This document shows positions 36,923 to 45,470 of a stretch of 64,000 nt of DNA, one piece after another. The notes beneath the pieces were generated by a model. The model was given only the letters and a program-made list of their open reading frames with translations. It had not been told where the DNA came from and made no database searches. The DNA is from an uncultured Sphingomonadaceae bacterium. Lineage in GTDB: Bacteria > Pseudomonadota > Alphaproteobacteria > Sphingomonadales > Sphingomonadaceae. The first letter of the stretch is position 1. Each line of letters opens with the position of its first letter. The DNA lies in NCBI GenBank assembly GCA_947494305.1, contig CANLUL010000003.1, positions 310,001 to 374,000 on the forward strand, in the 5' to 3' direction. Made by a program: the position numbers and the translations under genes.

Positions 36923-38077
36923 CTACAGTAATTTTTCGTAAATCAAATATTCGCGGTTAATTTTCGCTCCAAGGGCATCTGCGATAGCCACCATTCCCTT
37001 GTTGTCATCCAGAATCCATCCGATCTCTGCCCACTCGGTATCAAAACGCGCTGTGGCATCGCGACGGATATATTCGATCATCATAAAGGCCATTTGACTG
37101 GCCAATCTACTACTATGCAGTTCCTTTTTGACACCCATCAAGGGTACGCGCATGGTTTTTGACTTGGGAAATTTAAGCCACCAGAGTAGTCTGGCCCAAC
37201 CGAATGGTAACAACGATCCCTTCATATTTTTGACAATCTGGTTGATGTCGGGCAGCGCCATCATAAATGCCACTGGCTCACCTTCAATCTCGGCAATGCG
37301 GATGATTTCCTCATGAACAATAGGCTTCAGGCTTTTCCCTGCATGTTGAATCTCATGATCCGTCATCGGCACAAATCCCCAATTGTCCGACCAGGCATCA
37401 TTTAATATGCCCATGATAATGGCGGCATCGCGCTCGAAATGCTTCTTTTCAACCTTGCGGATGTTAAACTTTTTGGTTCGCTCTCCCGATGCCACAATCC
37501 GATTGATCAGTTCGGGAAGGCCATCCTTCACATGTACGGCATAGTTCACCAATCGTTTGGCGGTGTTATAGGATAGATTTTCAATCCACCCCTGATAGGT
37601 GGCGTTGTGGTGACCCAGTAGAATCATGGGATCCAGATTGTGACCCAAGGTTAATAAACCCGGCTCTTCCCAAACAGACAGACTCAGGGGAGCGAGCACG
37701 CGGTTCATACCCTTTTCCTTAAGCCAGCTTTCCGCAGCGGTGATTAGCGCGTGCATGGTCGCTTCATCTGCCGCTTCCATAAACCCCCAATTGCCAGTGC
37801 CTGGCCCCATGCCCTGTTCGATTGGCTGTTCTAAAGCGAGATGATCAATATGAGCGCTAATCCGGCCCACGACTTCTCCATTTCGGTGTGCCAGAAAAAA
37901 CTGGACATCGGCATGTTCGAAAAACGGATTTTTGCCGGGTGTAATGATCTTCATCACTTCCGACTTCAACGGCGGAACCCAATGGGGGTCATCAGCATTC
38001 AACCGATAAGCAATGTCGACAAATTGCTTGATGTGAGCCTTGGTGGATACCGGCGTAATTACTATATTGGCTGACAC
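36923..38077 (-). CDS. Probable bacterial ceramide synthase (bCerS-like N-acyltransferase)
   Basis: 384-residue GNAT-like N-acyltransferase. Recognisable stretches: NADDPHWVPPL, KNPFFEHADVQFFLA, GEVVGRISAHIDH, then a second half with AWSDNWGFVPMTDHEI and EPVAFMMALPDIN. This is the family to which the Caulobacter acyl-CoA-dependent ceramide synthase belongs, as I remember it. The enzyme would N-acylate 3-ketosphinganine or sphinganine. Serine palmitoyltransferase, ACP and a CerR-like reductase lie 8-12 kb away in the same window. Start is set at GTG 38077, which has AAAGGA nine bases upstream; ATG 38098 is possible. The exact substrate is inference. Confidence 0.68.
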   Translation of the reverse strand: MSANIVITPVSTKAHIKQFVDIAYRLNADDPHWVPPLKSEVMKIITPGKNPFFEHADVQFFLAHRNGEVVGRISAHIDHLALEQPIEQGMGPGTGNWGFMEAADEATMHALITAAESWLKEKGMNRVLAPLSLSVWEEPGLLTLGHNLDPMILLGHHNATYQGWIENLSYNTAKRLVNYAVHVKDGLPELINRIVASGERTKKFNIRKVEKKHFERDAAIIMGILNDAWSDNWGFVPMTDHEIQHAGKSLKPIVHEEIIRIAEIEGEPVAFMMALPDINQIVKNMKGSLLPFGWARLLWWLKFPKSKTMRVPLMGVKKELHSSRLASQMAFMMIEYIRRDATARFDTEWAEIGWILDDNKGMVAIADALGAKINREYLIYEKLL

Positions 38078-38249
38078 TGTCGCTGGTCCTTTCACCATTT
38101 CTGGCAGCCAGTGGCTCTATTGGATCCACATTGTCAAGGGTTGGTGTAAGTGTTGAGCTAGATCATTGTGATCGGAATGAAACACAGTCAGGTCATTTTC
38201 TTGCCATGATGTTCTGTTCATGGCGCGGTCTATGTTAATGTAGGAAAAT

Positions 38250-39353
38250 ATGGAAAACTCGGCTTTACAACATCAAGAGACAGCAGTTTCGCAGGACAGT
38301 CACGCAGAAAGTCTTGAAAATGCAAGCGTAGCTGAAGATAATGATCTCATTCGAACAGCGGCTAAGGTCACGCGTGACCTAAATGCACCGCAGGCCAAAA
38401 TTTACTGGCCAGATTTTCTAGCGTCCATTTTGGTCGGATATGGTGCGCTGTTTGCGGCGATCGTATTTTCGTCGGTGATTGGGGCAGTGATAGCTGGCAT
38501 TGTGGCAATACTCGCACTTTACCGTGCAGGCAGTTTTATTCACGAACTCACACATGTGCGTCGAAATACGCTTCCAGGATTTCATTTTGCCTGGAACGCG
38601 TTGTTTGGCGTACCCATGCTGATCCCGTCTTTCATGTATGAAGGGGTGCACAGTATCCATCACCGGACAAAGAAGTATGGAACGATTGAAGATCCAGAAT
38701 ATTTACCGCTAGCCTTGATGAAACCATGGACTGTGCCGTTGTTCGTGGTCGTTGCCTCCTTGGCACCGATTGCACTTCTGTTTCGCTATGCCGTTTTAAC
38801 ACCACTTTCGTTCATCATACCGCCGCTGCGCACTTTGGTGGTCGAGCGCTATTCGGGACTGATTATCAATCCAGAGTTCCGCCGGAAACCGCCCGAAGGA
38901 GATTTGAAGCGCCAATGGCTGACTTGCGAGATAGCGGCCAGTATCTGGTCGATTGCGTTGCTGACGATGGTGTGGACAAGCATTATTCCGCTGAGAGCGT
39001 TCCTGATATTCCTCGCTGTGATGTCCGGTAGCGTTGTTCTAAATCAGATCCGGACTTTGGTTGCCCATTTGTGGGAAAATGACGGGAAGCAGATGACCGT
39101 TACCCAGCAATATATGGACAGTGTCAACGTTCCCCCGCCAGCGACTCTGCCGGCGCTCTGGGCGCCGGTTGGTCTGCGCTATCATGGTTTGCATCACTTG
39201 CTACCAGGGTTGCCTTATCATGCGCTAGGGCAGGCACATCGGCGGATTAAGAAAGCGATGCCGGACAATGCAAATTACGAGCATTCAAATCATCGGCATT
39301 TATCAAAGCTGGTGATTCAGCTGATGCGAAGCAGTGCCGGTCAGAAATCCTGA
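38250..39353 (+). CDS. Membrane fatty acid desaturase family protein
   Basis: 367 residues with four to six membrane segments and the three His boxes of di-iron desaturases/hydroxylases: HELTH (about residue 98), HSIHH (about 133) and a late GLHHLLP with YHALGQAH. Substrate not known. Its position between the ceramide-synthase-like gene and lptFG makes an acyl chain or sphingolipid substrate possible. ATG 38250 has AGGAAA upstream. It runs tail to tail with lptG, stops two bases apart. Confidence 0.82.
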   Translation: MENSALQHQETAVSQDSHAESLENASVAEDNDLIRTAAKVTRDLNAPQAKIYWPDFLASILVGYGALFAAIVFSSVIGAVIAGIVAILALYRAGSFIHELTHVRRNTLPGFHFAWNALFGVPMLIPSFMYEGVHSIHHRTKKYGTIEDPEYLPLALMKPWTVPLFVVVASLAPIALLFRYAVLTPLSFIIPPLRTLVVERYSGLIINPEFRRKPPEGDLKRQWLTCEIAASIWSIALLTMVWTSIIPLRAFLIFLAVMSGSVVLNQIRTLVAHLWENDGKQMTVTQQYMDSVNVPPPATLPALWAPVGLRYHGLHHLLPGLPYHALGQAHRRIKKAMPDNANYEHSNHRHLSKLVIQLMRSSAGQKS

Positions 39354-39355
39354 AA

Positions 39356-40444
39356 CTATTCTTCGGTGCGGACGAGTACTGTCTCGCCAATTAGGAAGAA
39401 TAATATGAATGGTGACCATGCCGCCAGTAGTGGCGGATAAGCACCAATATTGCCCATAGCGAGGGCGAAGTTTTCGGCGACGAAATAGGCGAAACCAAGA
39501 GCCATGCCGATAACTGCTCGAATGAAAAGTTGCCCCGAACGGGCAAGGCCAAAGGCCGCCACTGCGCCCAACAAGGGCATAAGAACGGCGGAAAGTGGTT
39601 TTGCGATTTTATGCCATAGTGCGCCCTCTAGATCCATAGTGGGGCGTCCCGCTTGCTTTAACTCTTGAATGGCTGATCGCAACTGGAGCCAGCTTAAGCC
39701 TTCCGCATTTACATCGGATAGGGTGAACTGATCAGGTTGCAGATTGGTTCCAAGATTCAAACTGTCTTTTGCTTCTTCGGCGCCGGTCCGGACATCGAAT
39801 TCCGTTACTGTAGTGGCGGTTAACCCGCTTGCCGAAAACCTTCCTTCTTTTGCTTGTAATAGACTCTTCAGGCCATTTTCTGTTCGCGTAAACAACGTGA
39901 TATCGCCAAGCACAACGTTGTTTCCGCGTCCCGTTACTGTTTTGGCATTTACCAAATTATCACCATCTTTCACCCAAATATTGGTGCGGACATTTGCTTC
40001 TTTGGGAATCGGGCCAAAATCTACTTTTTGCCAGGCAGATAGACGCGCGGTCGATGGTGCGACAACGACATCGTTGAACAAGAATGACCCAATGGCAACC
40101 AACATGCTGGCGAGGATGAGTGGAGCCAAAATCTGGTGGGCGGAAAGACCTCCAGATTTCATTGAAACGACTTCGCTGTTTTGATTGAGCGTAGCGAGTG
40201 TCACCAATGCTCCAAGAAGAACTGAAAATGGTAAGGCAAAAGCAATTATCTGTGGCGCTCGAAGTGACACATAGGTCCACAGTTGTGCTTCCCCATTTTC
40301 GGGATTGGCCAGAATTTTACCGCTTTCTCCTAACAGGTCGAGCGACATTAGCACCAGCACCAGCAATGCTGCGACGCTGAATACACGGACAAGGAACATC
40401 TTCGCCATGTAGATGGCCAGGGTGCGGGATGGGAAAAAATCCAT
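39356..40444 (-). CDS. lptG: LptG, permease of the LPS export ABC transporter
   Basis: 362-residue YjgP/YjgQ permease with six membrane segments (three N-terminal, three C-terminal) around a periplasmic beta-jellyroll domain. With LptF and LptB it extracts LPS from the inner membrane and passes it to LptC/LptA. Key stretches: RTLAIYMAKMFLVRV and LNQNSEVVSMKSGGLSAHQIL. Located 36 bases downstream of lptF in the same direction. In sphingomonads, which are rich in sphingolipids and classically lack LPS, the cargo deserves thought. Confidence 0.92.
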   Translation of the reverse strand: MDFFPSRTLAIYMAKMFLVRVFSVAALLVLVLMSLDLLGESGKILANPENGEAQLWTYVSLRAPQIIAFALPFSVLLGALVTLATLNQNSEVVSMKSGGLSAHQILAPLILASMLVAIGSFLFNDVVVAPSTARLSAWQKVDFGPIPKEANVRTNIWVKDGDNLVNAKTVTGRGNNVVLGDITLFTRTENGLKSLLQAKEGRFSASGLTATTVTEFDVRTGAEEAKDSLNLGTNLQPDQFTLSDVNAEGLSWLQLRSAIQELKQAGRPTMDLEGALWHKIAKPLSAVLMPLLGAVAAFGLARSGQLFIRAVIGMALGFAYFVAENFALAMGNIGAYPPLLAAWSPFILFFLIGETVLVRTEE

Positions 40445-40480
40445 CTTTAGATCCCCGTTCCGACGCTGTGTCGGTGATCA

Positions 40481-41692
40481 TTAATCCGTAACATTGGCCC
40501 GCTTTCGATTGAAATTCAACAGCCCTTTAAAGACGCCGCCAAATTTCGAAAATGCTTTTTCCAGAGCGCCGATGGGTTGCCCGCCGGGTACATGTGCAAC
40601 GGTATAGTACATCCATATAATAAGCGCCGCGAAGAGAATGAAAGGAACCCAGAGCGCAATGATTGGATCAACAATGCCTAATGCTCCGATATCCTCGCCA
40701 TATTCGTTAATCTTGTGATAGGTTACAACCATCACGATAGACAAAAACACTCCAAGTGCCGAAGTAGATCGTTTGGGCGGAATGGCCAGCGCTAACGCCA
40801 GTAATGGCATAAGCAGCATCATCACAACTTCCACCATTCGAAAGTGAAAATTTGCCCGACTTTCATTACGCTCGGTCACCGGGCGATTTTCATCGAGACC
40901 GACCCGGACCAATTCAGGAATGGTGTATTCTAAATCTTTACCACCCCGTGATCGAAAGGAGGCGATGTCGGGCAGATCAATGGGTAAGTCGTGGCTGCTA
41001 AAGCTCAATATGCGAGGTTTTTCGTAGTTAGGCGCGTCATGGATCAATACACCGTCGGATAGTCGCATGATGATCGTATCGGGATCATCAGTTGCCAAAA
41101 ATTGCCCATTTTTTGCGGTTACTGAGACAATCTGGCCCTTACTATTCTCTGCACGCACAAACATTCCGCTCAATTTTGTGCCATTGTCGCGGCTTTCTTC
41201 GATCCGCATCGTCATTCTTTTGCCCAGATTGTTAAATTCACCCACTTTTATGGATGCTCCAAGGGCTCCGGAACGGAGTTCAAAGCGCAATTCTTCGTAA
41301 TAGTAGCGCGATAAGGGTTGGACGAAGCCAACCAAAACCAGGTTCACCATCATAAGCGCAATTGCGTACATGAACGGTACGCGCAAAAGCCGCCAATATC
41401 CCTGTCCAACAGCGCGAAAGACGTCGAGTTCAGAACTAAGAGATAACTTCCGGAACGCCAGTAGAATACCCAGTAATAGGCCGATTGGGATACCAAGCGA
41501 TAGGTATTCTGGGATTAGATTGGCGAGCATCCGCCATACCACGCTGACCGGGCCACCTTCAGCGGCAACAAAGTCAAACAGCCGCAACATTTTTTCCAAA
41601 ACCAGCAACATTGCGGCGATGACCAGCGTGCTGAACAACGGCAAAGCAATGAGTTTGGCGATATATCGATCAGTAGATGTTAGGAATTTCAA
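40481..41692 (-). CDS. lptF: LptF, permease of the LPS export ABC transporter
   Basis: 403-residue partner of LptG: six membrane segments with a periplasmic jellyroll. Landmarks: STDRYIAKLIALPLF, the coupling region FRKLSLSSELDVFRAVGQ and MYAIALMMVNLVLVGF, and a C-terminal basic cytoplasmic tail. It forms an lptF-lptG operon and is divergent from a DUF2141 gene with about 120 bases between. Confidence 0.92.
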   Translation of the reverse strand: MKFLTSTDRYIAKLIALPLFSTLVIAAMLLVLEKMLRLFDFVAAEGGPVSVVWRMLANLIPEYLSLGIPIGLLLGILLAFRKLSLSSELDVFRAVGQGYWRLLRVPFMYAIALMMVNLVLVGFVQPLSRYYYEELRFELRSGALGASIKVGEFNNLGKRMTMRIEESRDNGTKLSGMFVRAENSKGQIVSVTAKNGQFLATDDPDTIIMRLSDGVLIHDAPNYEKPRILSFSSHDLPIDLPDIASFRSRGGKDLEYTIPELVRVGLDENRPVTERNESRANFHFRMVEVVMMLLMPLLALALAIPPKRSTSALGVFLSIVMVVTYHKINEYGEDIGALGIVDPIIALWVPFILFAALIIWMYYTVAHVPGGQPIGALEKAFSKFGGVFKGLLNFNRKRANVTD

Positions 41693-41814
41693 CTTCTTGT
41701 CGTCCTCTCACCCTAATTCTGCCGCAAACTATTGCCATATTTCAATTATTCAGGGGGCTGATTCTATCCCCGTCGGAGTTTGGACGGGGTATAACGACTA
41801 GGAGTATAAACGTC

Positions 41815-42297
41815 ATGTTGAAATTTGCGGCCATAGCTGCCCTTTCAACCGCCATGTTGGCGACCGCCGCCCCTGTCTATGCTGGAGGTAAGAAAATTGG
41901 CAATAATTTAGCCAAATGTCAGACCGGAAATGGTCCTGCCGTATTGGTCAAAGTGAATGGTTTGAAAGCCGCCACCGGAAAGATCCGCGTGCAGAGTTAT
42001 CGTGGTACTAAGTCAGAATGGCTGAAAAAAGGCCGCTGGTTGCACCGCATCGATGTACCCGTAACGGGCCGGCAGATGACGTTTTGCATGCCGATCGAGC
42101 AAATTGGAACCTACGGTATTGCGGTTCGCCACGACATTAATGGCAATGGCAAAACCGAAATTTCCAAAGATGGTGGCGGAATGTCAAATAATCCCAGCAT
42201 CAATATCTTTAATCTTGGCAAACCAAGTTACAAAAAAACCGCGATTTCCGTTGGTAACGGCGTGAAAGCCATCAACATCAGAATGCGATATATGTAA
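41815..42297 (+). CDS. Secreted DUF2141 protein
   Basis: 160 residues with a signal peptide (LSTAMLATAAPVYAGG). The mature region has the DUF2141 beta-sandwich signature: KIRVQSYRGTKSEW, GTYGIAVRHDINGNGKTE with a Ca-binding-like DINGNGK loop, and GMSNNP. Periplasmic, function not established. ATG 41815 with AGGAG upstream is chosen over the open frame from 41677. The lipid kinase gene follows after three bases. Confidence 0.85.
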   Translation: MLKFAAIAALSTAMLATAAPVYAGGKKIGNNLAKCQTGNGPAVLVKVNGLKAATGKIRVQSYRGTKSEWLKKGRWLHRIDVPVTGRQMTFCMPIEQIGTYGIAVRHDINGNGKTEISKDGGGMSNNPSINIFNLGKPSYKKTAISVGNGVKAINIRMRYM

Positions 42298-42300
42298 TCA

Positions 42301-43275
42301 ATGGCCAATGTAGCACTCCTTTCCAATCCCCATTCGACCGGAAACCGGGCGATTTTACCGGAAGTGCGCTCCTATTGTGTGAAGACTAGTGATGTATTTC
42401 ACTATGAGGTCGACCATATTGATGAAATCGCCAAGGCATTGGAAACCATTGCACGGATTAAGCCAAAGGTTCTGGTGATAAATGGCGGTGATGGAACAGT
42501 TCAGGCGGCCTTAACCGAATTGCATCAGGGCGGCCATTTTGGAGACAATCCTCCACCTGTCGCGGTGCTACCGAATGGGAAAACCAATCTCATTGCATTG
42601 GATCTGGGTGCAGAGGGTAATCCGCTAACCGCGCTTGAACGTATCGTGGATATGGCCAAACATGATTTGCATGAACATCTCGTGGATCGTGAGTTGATCG
42701 CGCTCTCCGATGGTGAGAAAGACAGTAAGGTCGTACTGGGCATGTTTCTGGGCGGTGCTGGGCTGTCGGAATTCATCTTATATTGTCGCCATAAAATCTA
42801 TCCTCTGGGTTTACCCAATGTCGCCGCGCATATCATCACCGTCTTTGCCGCACTGGCGTCTGTACTATTTGGTCTGCGGGCCAAATTTTTGCCCAACAAA
42901 CCGTCACCGGTGAAAATCTCTTTGATCCGCGAAGGGCAATATCAGGGTAATTTTGCAGTACTGGTGGTGACGACGCTCGAAAAACTGCTGCTGATGAGGC
43001 GCTTTGCCCGAAGTAAGTCTGGGCGAGGCCGGATGCAATTCATGGCGATTGACCAACAAACCGGCGCGATTTTGCGTTTCCTTTTCGCAGCGATTTTTGG
43101 GCGTTTGGGCAATAAGAAACAGAAAGGCATTCACTTTGAGCAGGGCGATACGATCCGCATCGAAGGTAAGAATAGTAATGTCGTTATGGATGGAGAGTTG
43201 TTTCAGGCTCAGGATGGTAAGCCGATTGTACTGAAATCAACCAAGCCAGTATCCTTTCTAAAGCTAGCTGCTTAA
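42301..43275 (+). CDS. Diacylglycerol/sphingosine kinase-family lipid kinase
   Basis: 324-residue DAGK-fold kinase. NPHSTGNR at the N-terminus and the nucleotide-binding NGGDGTVQAAL (about residue 61) followed by PPPVAVLPNGKTNL mark the DAGK/LCB5 catalytic domain shared by diacylglycerol, ceramide and sphingosine kinases. The C-terminal domain is beta-rich, ending VVMDGELFQ. In this neighbourhood a sphingoid or ceramide substrate is plausible but unproven. Coupled to DUF2141 upstream and followed 15 bases later by a nucleotidyltransferase-like gene. Confidence 0.85.
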   Translation: MANVALLSNPHSTGNRAILPEVRSYCVKTSDVFHYEVDHIDEIAKALETIARIKPKVLVINGGDGTVQAALTELHQGGHFGDNPPPVAVLPNGKTNLIALDLGAEGNPLTALERIVDMAKHDLHEHLVDRELIALSDGEKDSKVVLGMFLGGAGLSEFILYCRHKIYPLGLPNVAAHIITVFAALASVLFGLRAKFLPNKPSPVKISLIREGQYQGNFAVLVVTTLEKLLLMRRFARSKSGRGRMQFMAIDQQTGAILRFLFAAIFGRLGNKKQKGIHFEQGDTIRIEGKNSNVVMDGELFQAQDGKPIVLKSTKPVSFLKLAA

Positions 43276-43290
43276 GCTAAAGCCAATCGC

Positions 43291-44208
43291 GTGAGCGCAC
43301 TCAAAACACTGATTGCAGAAGAAATTGCACAGCCTGTTGACCCGCGTGTAGCTGGTTTTGCTGCATCTATTGCTGCGGAATATGGCGAAGCATCACAAGC
43401 AGTCCTGTTCTATGGTTCTTGTCTTCGTACAACCGAGCTCGAAGGGCAGATGCTGGATTTCTATCTCATTGTCTCGAGTTATGAAGAAGCTTATGGAAAA
43501 AGCTGGTTGGTTCGCGCAAACAAACTTCTGCCGCCAAATGTTTTCCCAGCGCAGCATGAGGGATTGGTCGCCAAAGTAGCGATTTTAAGTGAACGTGATT
43601 TTCATAAATTAAACCGGATTGGTGCAAACAGTGTCAGTGTATGGGCGCGATTTGCGCAGCCATCCAGATTGGTATGGGATGCCGGAGAGGCAGCTCGGGC
43701 ATCCGCGATTGAAGCAATTTCTGGCGCAGCCATTACATTGTTCGATATGACGTTCCCGATGATGGAGCCCGACAAGAAGCATGGTATGCTTGATCTCTGG
43801 AAGAGGGGCTTTGAACTGACTTACAACGCGGAACTTCGGGCAGAACGAAAAGACCGCTCCGGTTCAGTGGTGGACTCAGATCCTGCACGATACACGAAAT
43901 TTGCACCCGCAATCATGGCGGCGATTTCAGAACGCGATATTGCCAAAAAAGGAAAAACCAAAATCGTCGCTCCCCGTGATGCCGTCGAGACACGGTGGAA
44001 GGAGCTACGCCGCAATGGAAAAATGCTGACTTTGGCTCGACTTGCCAAAGCCTCGGGCACTTATGCTGGCGGGATTGACTATTTGGCGTGGAAGATAAAT
44101 CGGCACGCTGGGACAGACTATGAGATCAAGCCTTGGCAGCGTAAGTGGCCGATTTTGGGTGCTATCGTTATGTTGCCGCGATTGATTGCAGGCGGTGCTA
44201 TTAAATAA
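43291..44208 (+). CDS. Nucleotidyltransferase-like protein, remote Tam41 resemblance
   Basis: 305 residues, no family firmly recognised. FYGSCLRTTELEG then MLDFYLIVSSYEEAY, with LVAKVAILSERDFHKLN and WARFAQPSRLVWD further on, follows the order of Tam41/Mmp37, the mitochondrial CDP-diacylglycerol synthase: YGS followed by a D-x-x pair, a strand with LVKYG-like residues, then the 'AGRLQKPV' position. The resemblance is by eye and would need profile search. If right, the enzyme could activate a phospholipid as a CDP-derivative after the kinase encoded just upstream. GTG start at 43291; no membrane segment except a possible C-terminal helix. Confidence 0.6.
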   Translation: MSALKTLIAEEIAQPVDPRVAGFAASIAAEYGEASQAVLFYGSCLRTTELEGQMLDFYLIVSSYEEAYGKSWLVRANKLLPPNVFPAQHEGLVAKVAILSERDFHKLNRIGANSVSVWARFAQPSRLVWDAGEAARASAIEAISGAAITLFDMTFPMMEPDKKHGMLDLWKRGFELTYNAELRAERKDRSGSVVDSDPARYTKFAPAIMAAISERDIAKKGKTKIVAPRDAVETRWKELRRNGKMLTLARLAKASGTYAGGIDYLAWKINRHAGTDYEIKPWQRKWPILGAIVMLPRLIAGGAIK

Positions 44209-44227
44209 CGGAAGAGGAGCGCGTGAC

Positions 44228-44623
44228 ATGACACATAAACTAAGCAAGAATCCTATACATTTGGGATTGGGGGCAACTGCCGAAGTCGAACCAGAAATGA
44301 CCGGTGATCTGTCATGGTACGAAGGCTATGGACTGCGTCATGGTAACGATGGAGCCGAAGGGCGCTTGGTTTCGATGTACACGTTCACGGAAAGCTGGGA
44401 CGTTTGGGAAATGCATCCCAAGGGTGCGGAAGTTGTTTTATGTACCGGTGGAGAGATGACTCTGGTTCAAGAGATGGAAGACGGCTCGCACAAACGCACC
44501 ACAATCAGCAATGGCGACTATGCCGTAAATGCACCAGGCGTTTGGCACACAGCAGACGTTGAAGGTGAAGCGACTGCTGTATTCATTACGGCAGGTGAAG
44601 GGACCGAGCATCGCGAGCGTTGA
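44228..44623 (+). CDS. Cupin domain protein
   Basis: 131-residue single-domain cupin: GRLVSMYTFTESWDVWEMHPKGAEVVL carries the first motif and GDYAVNAPGVWHTADVE the second, with His and Glu at metal-ligand positions. Start ATG 44228 follows GGAAGAGGAG. No substrate can be assigned. Ends in a perfect 13-base hairpin repeat that probably terminates transcription from both sides. Confidence 0.8.
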   Translation: MTHKLSKNPIHLGLGATAEVEPEMTGDLSWYEGYGLRHGNDGAEGRLVSMYTFTESWDVWEMHPKGAEVVLCTGGEMTLVQEMEDGSHKRTTISNGDYAVNAPGVWHTADVEGEATAVFITAGEGTEHRER

Positions 44624-44635
44624 TCTGACAAAGAT

Positions 44636-44664
44636 CGTCATCCTGAACCAAGTTCAGGATGACG
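44636..44664. repeat. Perfect 13-base hairpin repeat (GTCATCCTGAAC type)
   Basis: CGTCATCCTGAAC, a CAA loop, and GTTCAGGATGACG. It separates the convergent cupin and crotonase genes and can act as a bidirectional terminator. A longer, split relative lies at 46685-46782. Confidence 0.85.
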
Positions 44665-44674
44665 GCTCTAGTAG

Positions 44675-45469
44675 CTACCGATCCTTATAATCGGGCTTTC
44701 TCTTCGCAAAGAATGCCTTCGCCGCCTCCCGGCTGTCGTCGGTCATGGCAAGCATGACTTGTTGGCGGTCTTCGATGGCCAGCGCGGCCTCAAAACTTTG
44801 AGCATCAATATTGCGATTCAGCGCATCCTTGGACAGGCGTAATCCCATGGGCGCGGTGTCGAGCATTTCCTCCGCAAGTGATAAACCGGTTGAAAGCAAT
44901 TTATCTTCTTCAACCACTTCACTGATAAGCCCATATTTTTCTGCGCGGTCAGCGTGAATAAAACGACCGGTCAGGATCAATTCGCTGGCGAGACTCGAAC
45001 CGACAAGGCGCGGCAAGAAATAACTGCTGCCCATGTCGCAGCCGCCAAGTCCGATTTTTATATATGCCGCATTCATTTTCAAGCTAGGCGCGCCGTACCG
45101 CACATCGCTGGATAGCAATAGCGAGAAGCCACCGCCGCAAGCCGCACCTTGTGCCAAAGCGATAATCGGCTGTGGGCATTGCCGCATCAATTGCATCACT
45201 GTGGCAATGGCGCGCTGCGTTTTCCAGGCTTGTTGGACACGGCCCTGATCATCATCTCGCTGCCAGCCTCCAATATCGAGACCGGCGCAAAAGGCGCGTC
45301 CCTCGGCGCGGAAAATGACAACGCGGACATCAAGGCGTTTTTGGAGGTCGCGGAAATAGTCTTGCAAAGCGAAGATCAGCTCTTCGTTCATGGTATTGAG
45401 TTTATCAGGGCGATTGAGCGAGAGAATTTCGATCGCTCCGCGTTGCTCGATTAAGATTGGCGCGCTCAA
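44675..45469 (-). CDS. Enoyl-CoA hydratase/isomerase (crotonase) immediately downstream of spt
   Basis: 264-residue crotonase fold. SLNRPDKLNTMN, AFCAGLDIGGW (oxyanion hole) and GAACGGGFSLLLSSD are present. The region where catalytic Glu residues usually sit reads IKIGLGGCDMGSSYFLPR, so the first Glu is replaced and the second position is Asp-like; hydratase activity cannot be assumed. Start is a TTG at 45469, one base after the spt stop, with GGAG ten bases upstream, so it is translationally coupled. No in-frame ATG fits. Confidence 0.85.
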   Translation of the reverse strand: MSAPILIEQRGAIEILSLNRPDKLNTMNEELIFALQDYFRDLQKRLDVRVVIFRAEGRAFCAGLDIGGWQRDDDQGRVQQAWKTQRAIATVMQLMRQCPQPIIALAQGAACGGGFSLLLSSDVRYGAPSLKMNAAYIKIGLGGCDMGSSYFLPRLVGSSLASELILTGRFIHADRAEKYGLISEVVEEDKLLSTGLSLAEEMLDTAPMGLRLSKDALNRNIDAQSFEAALAIEDRQQVMLAMTDDSREAAKAFFAKRKPDYKDR

Positions 45470-45470
45470 G

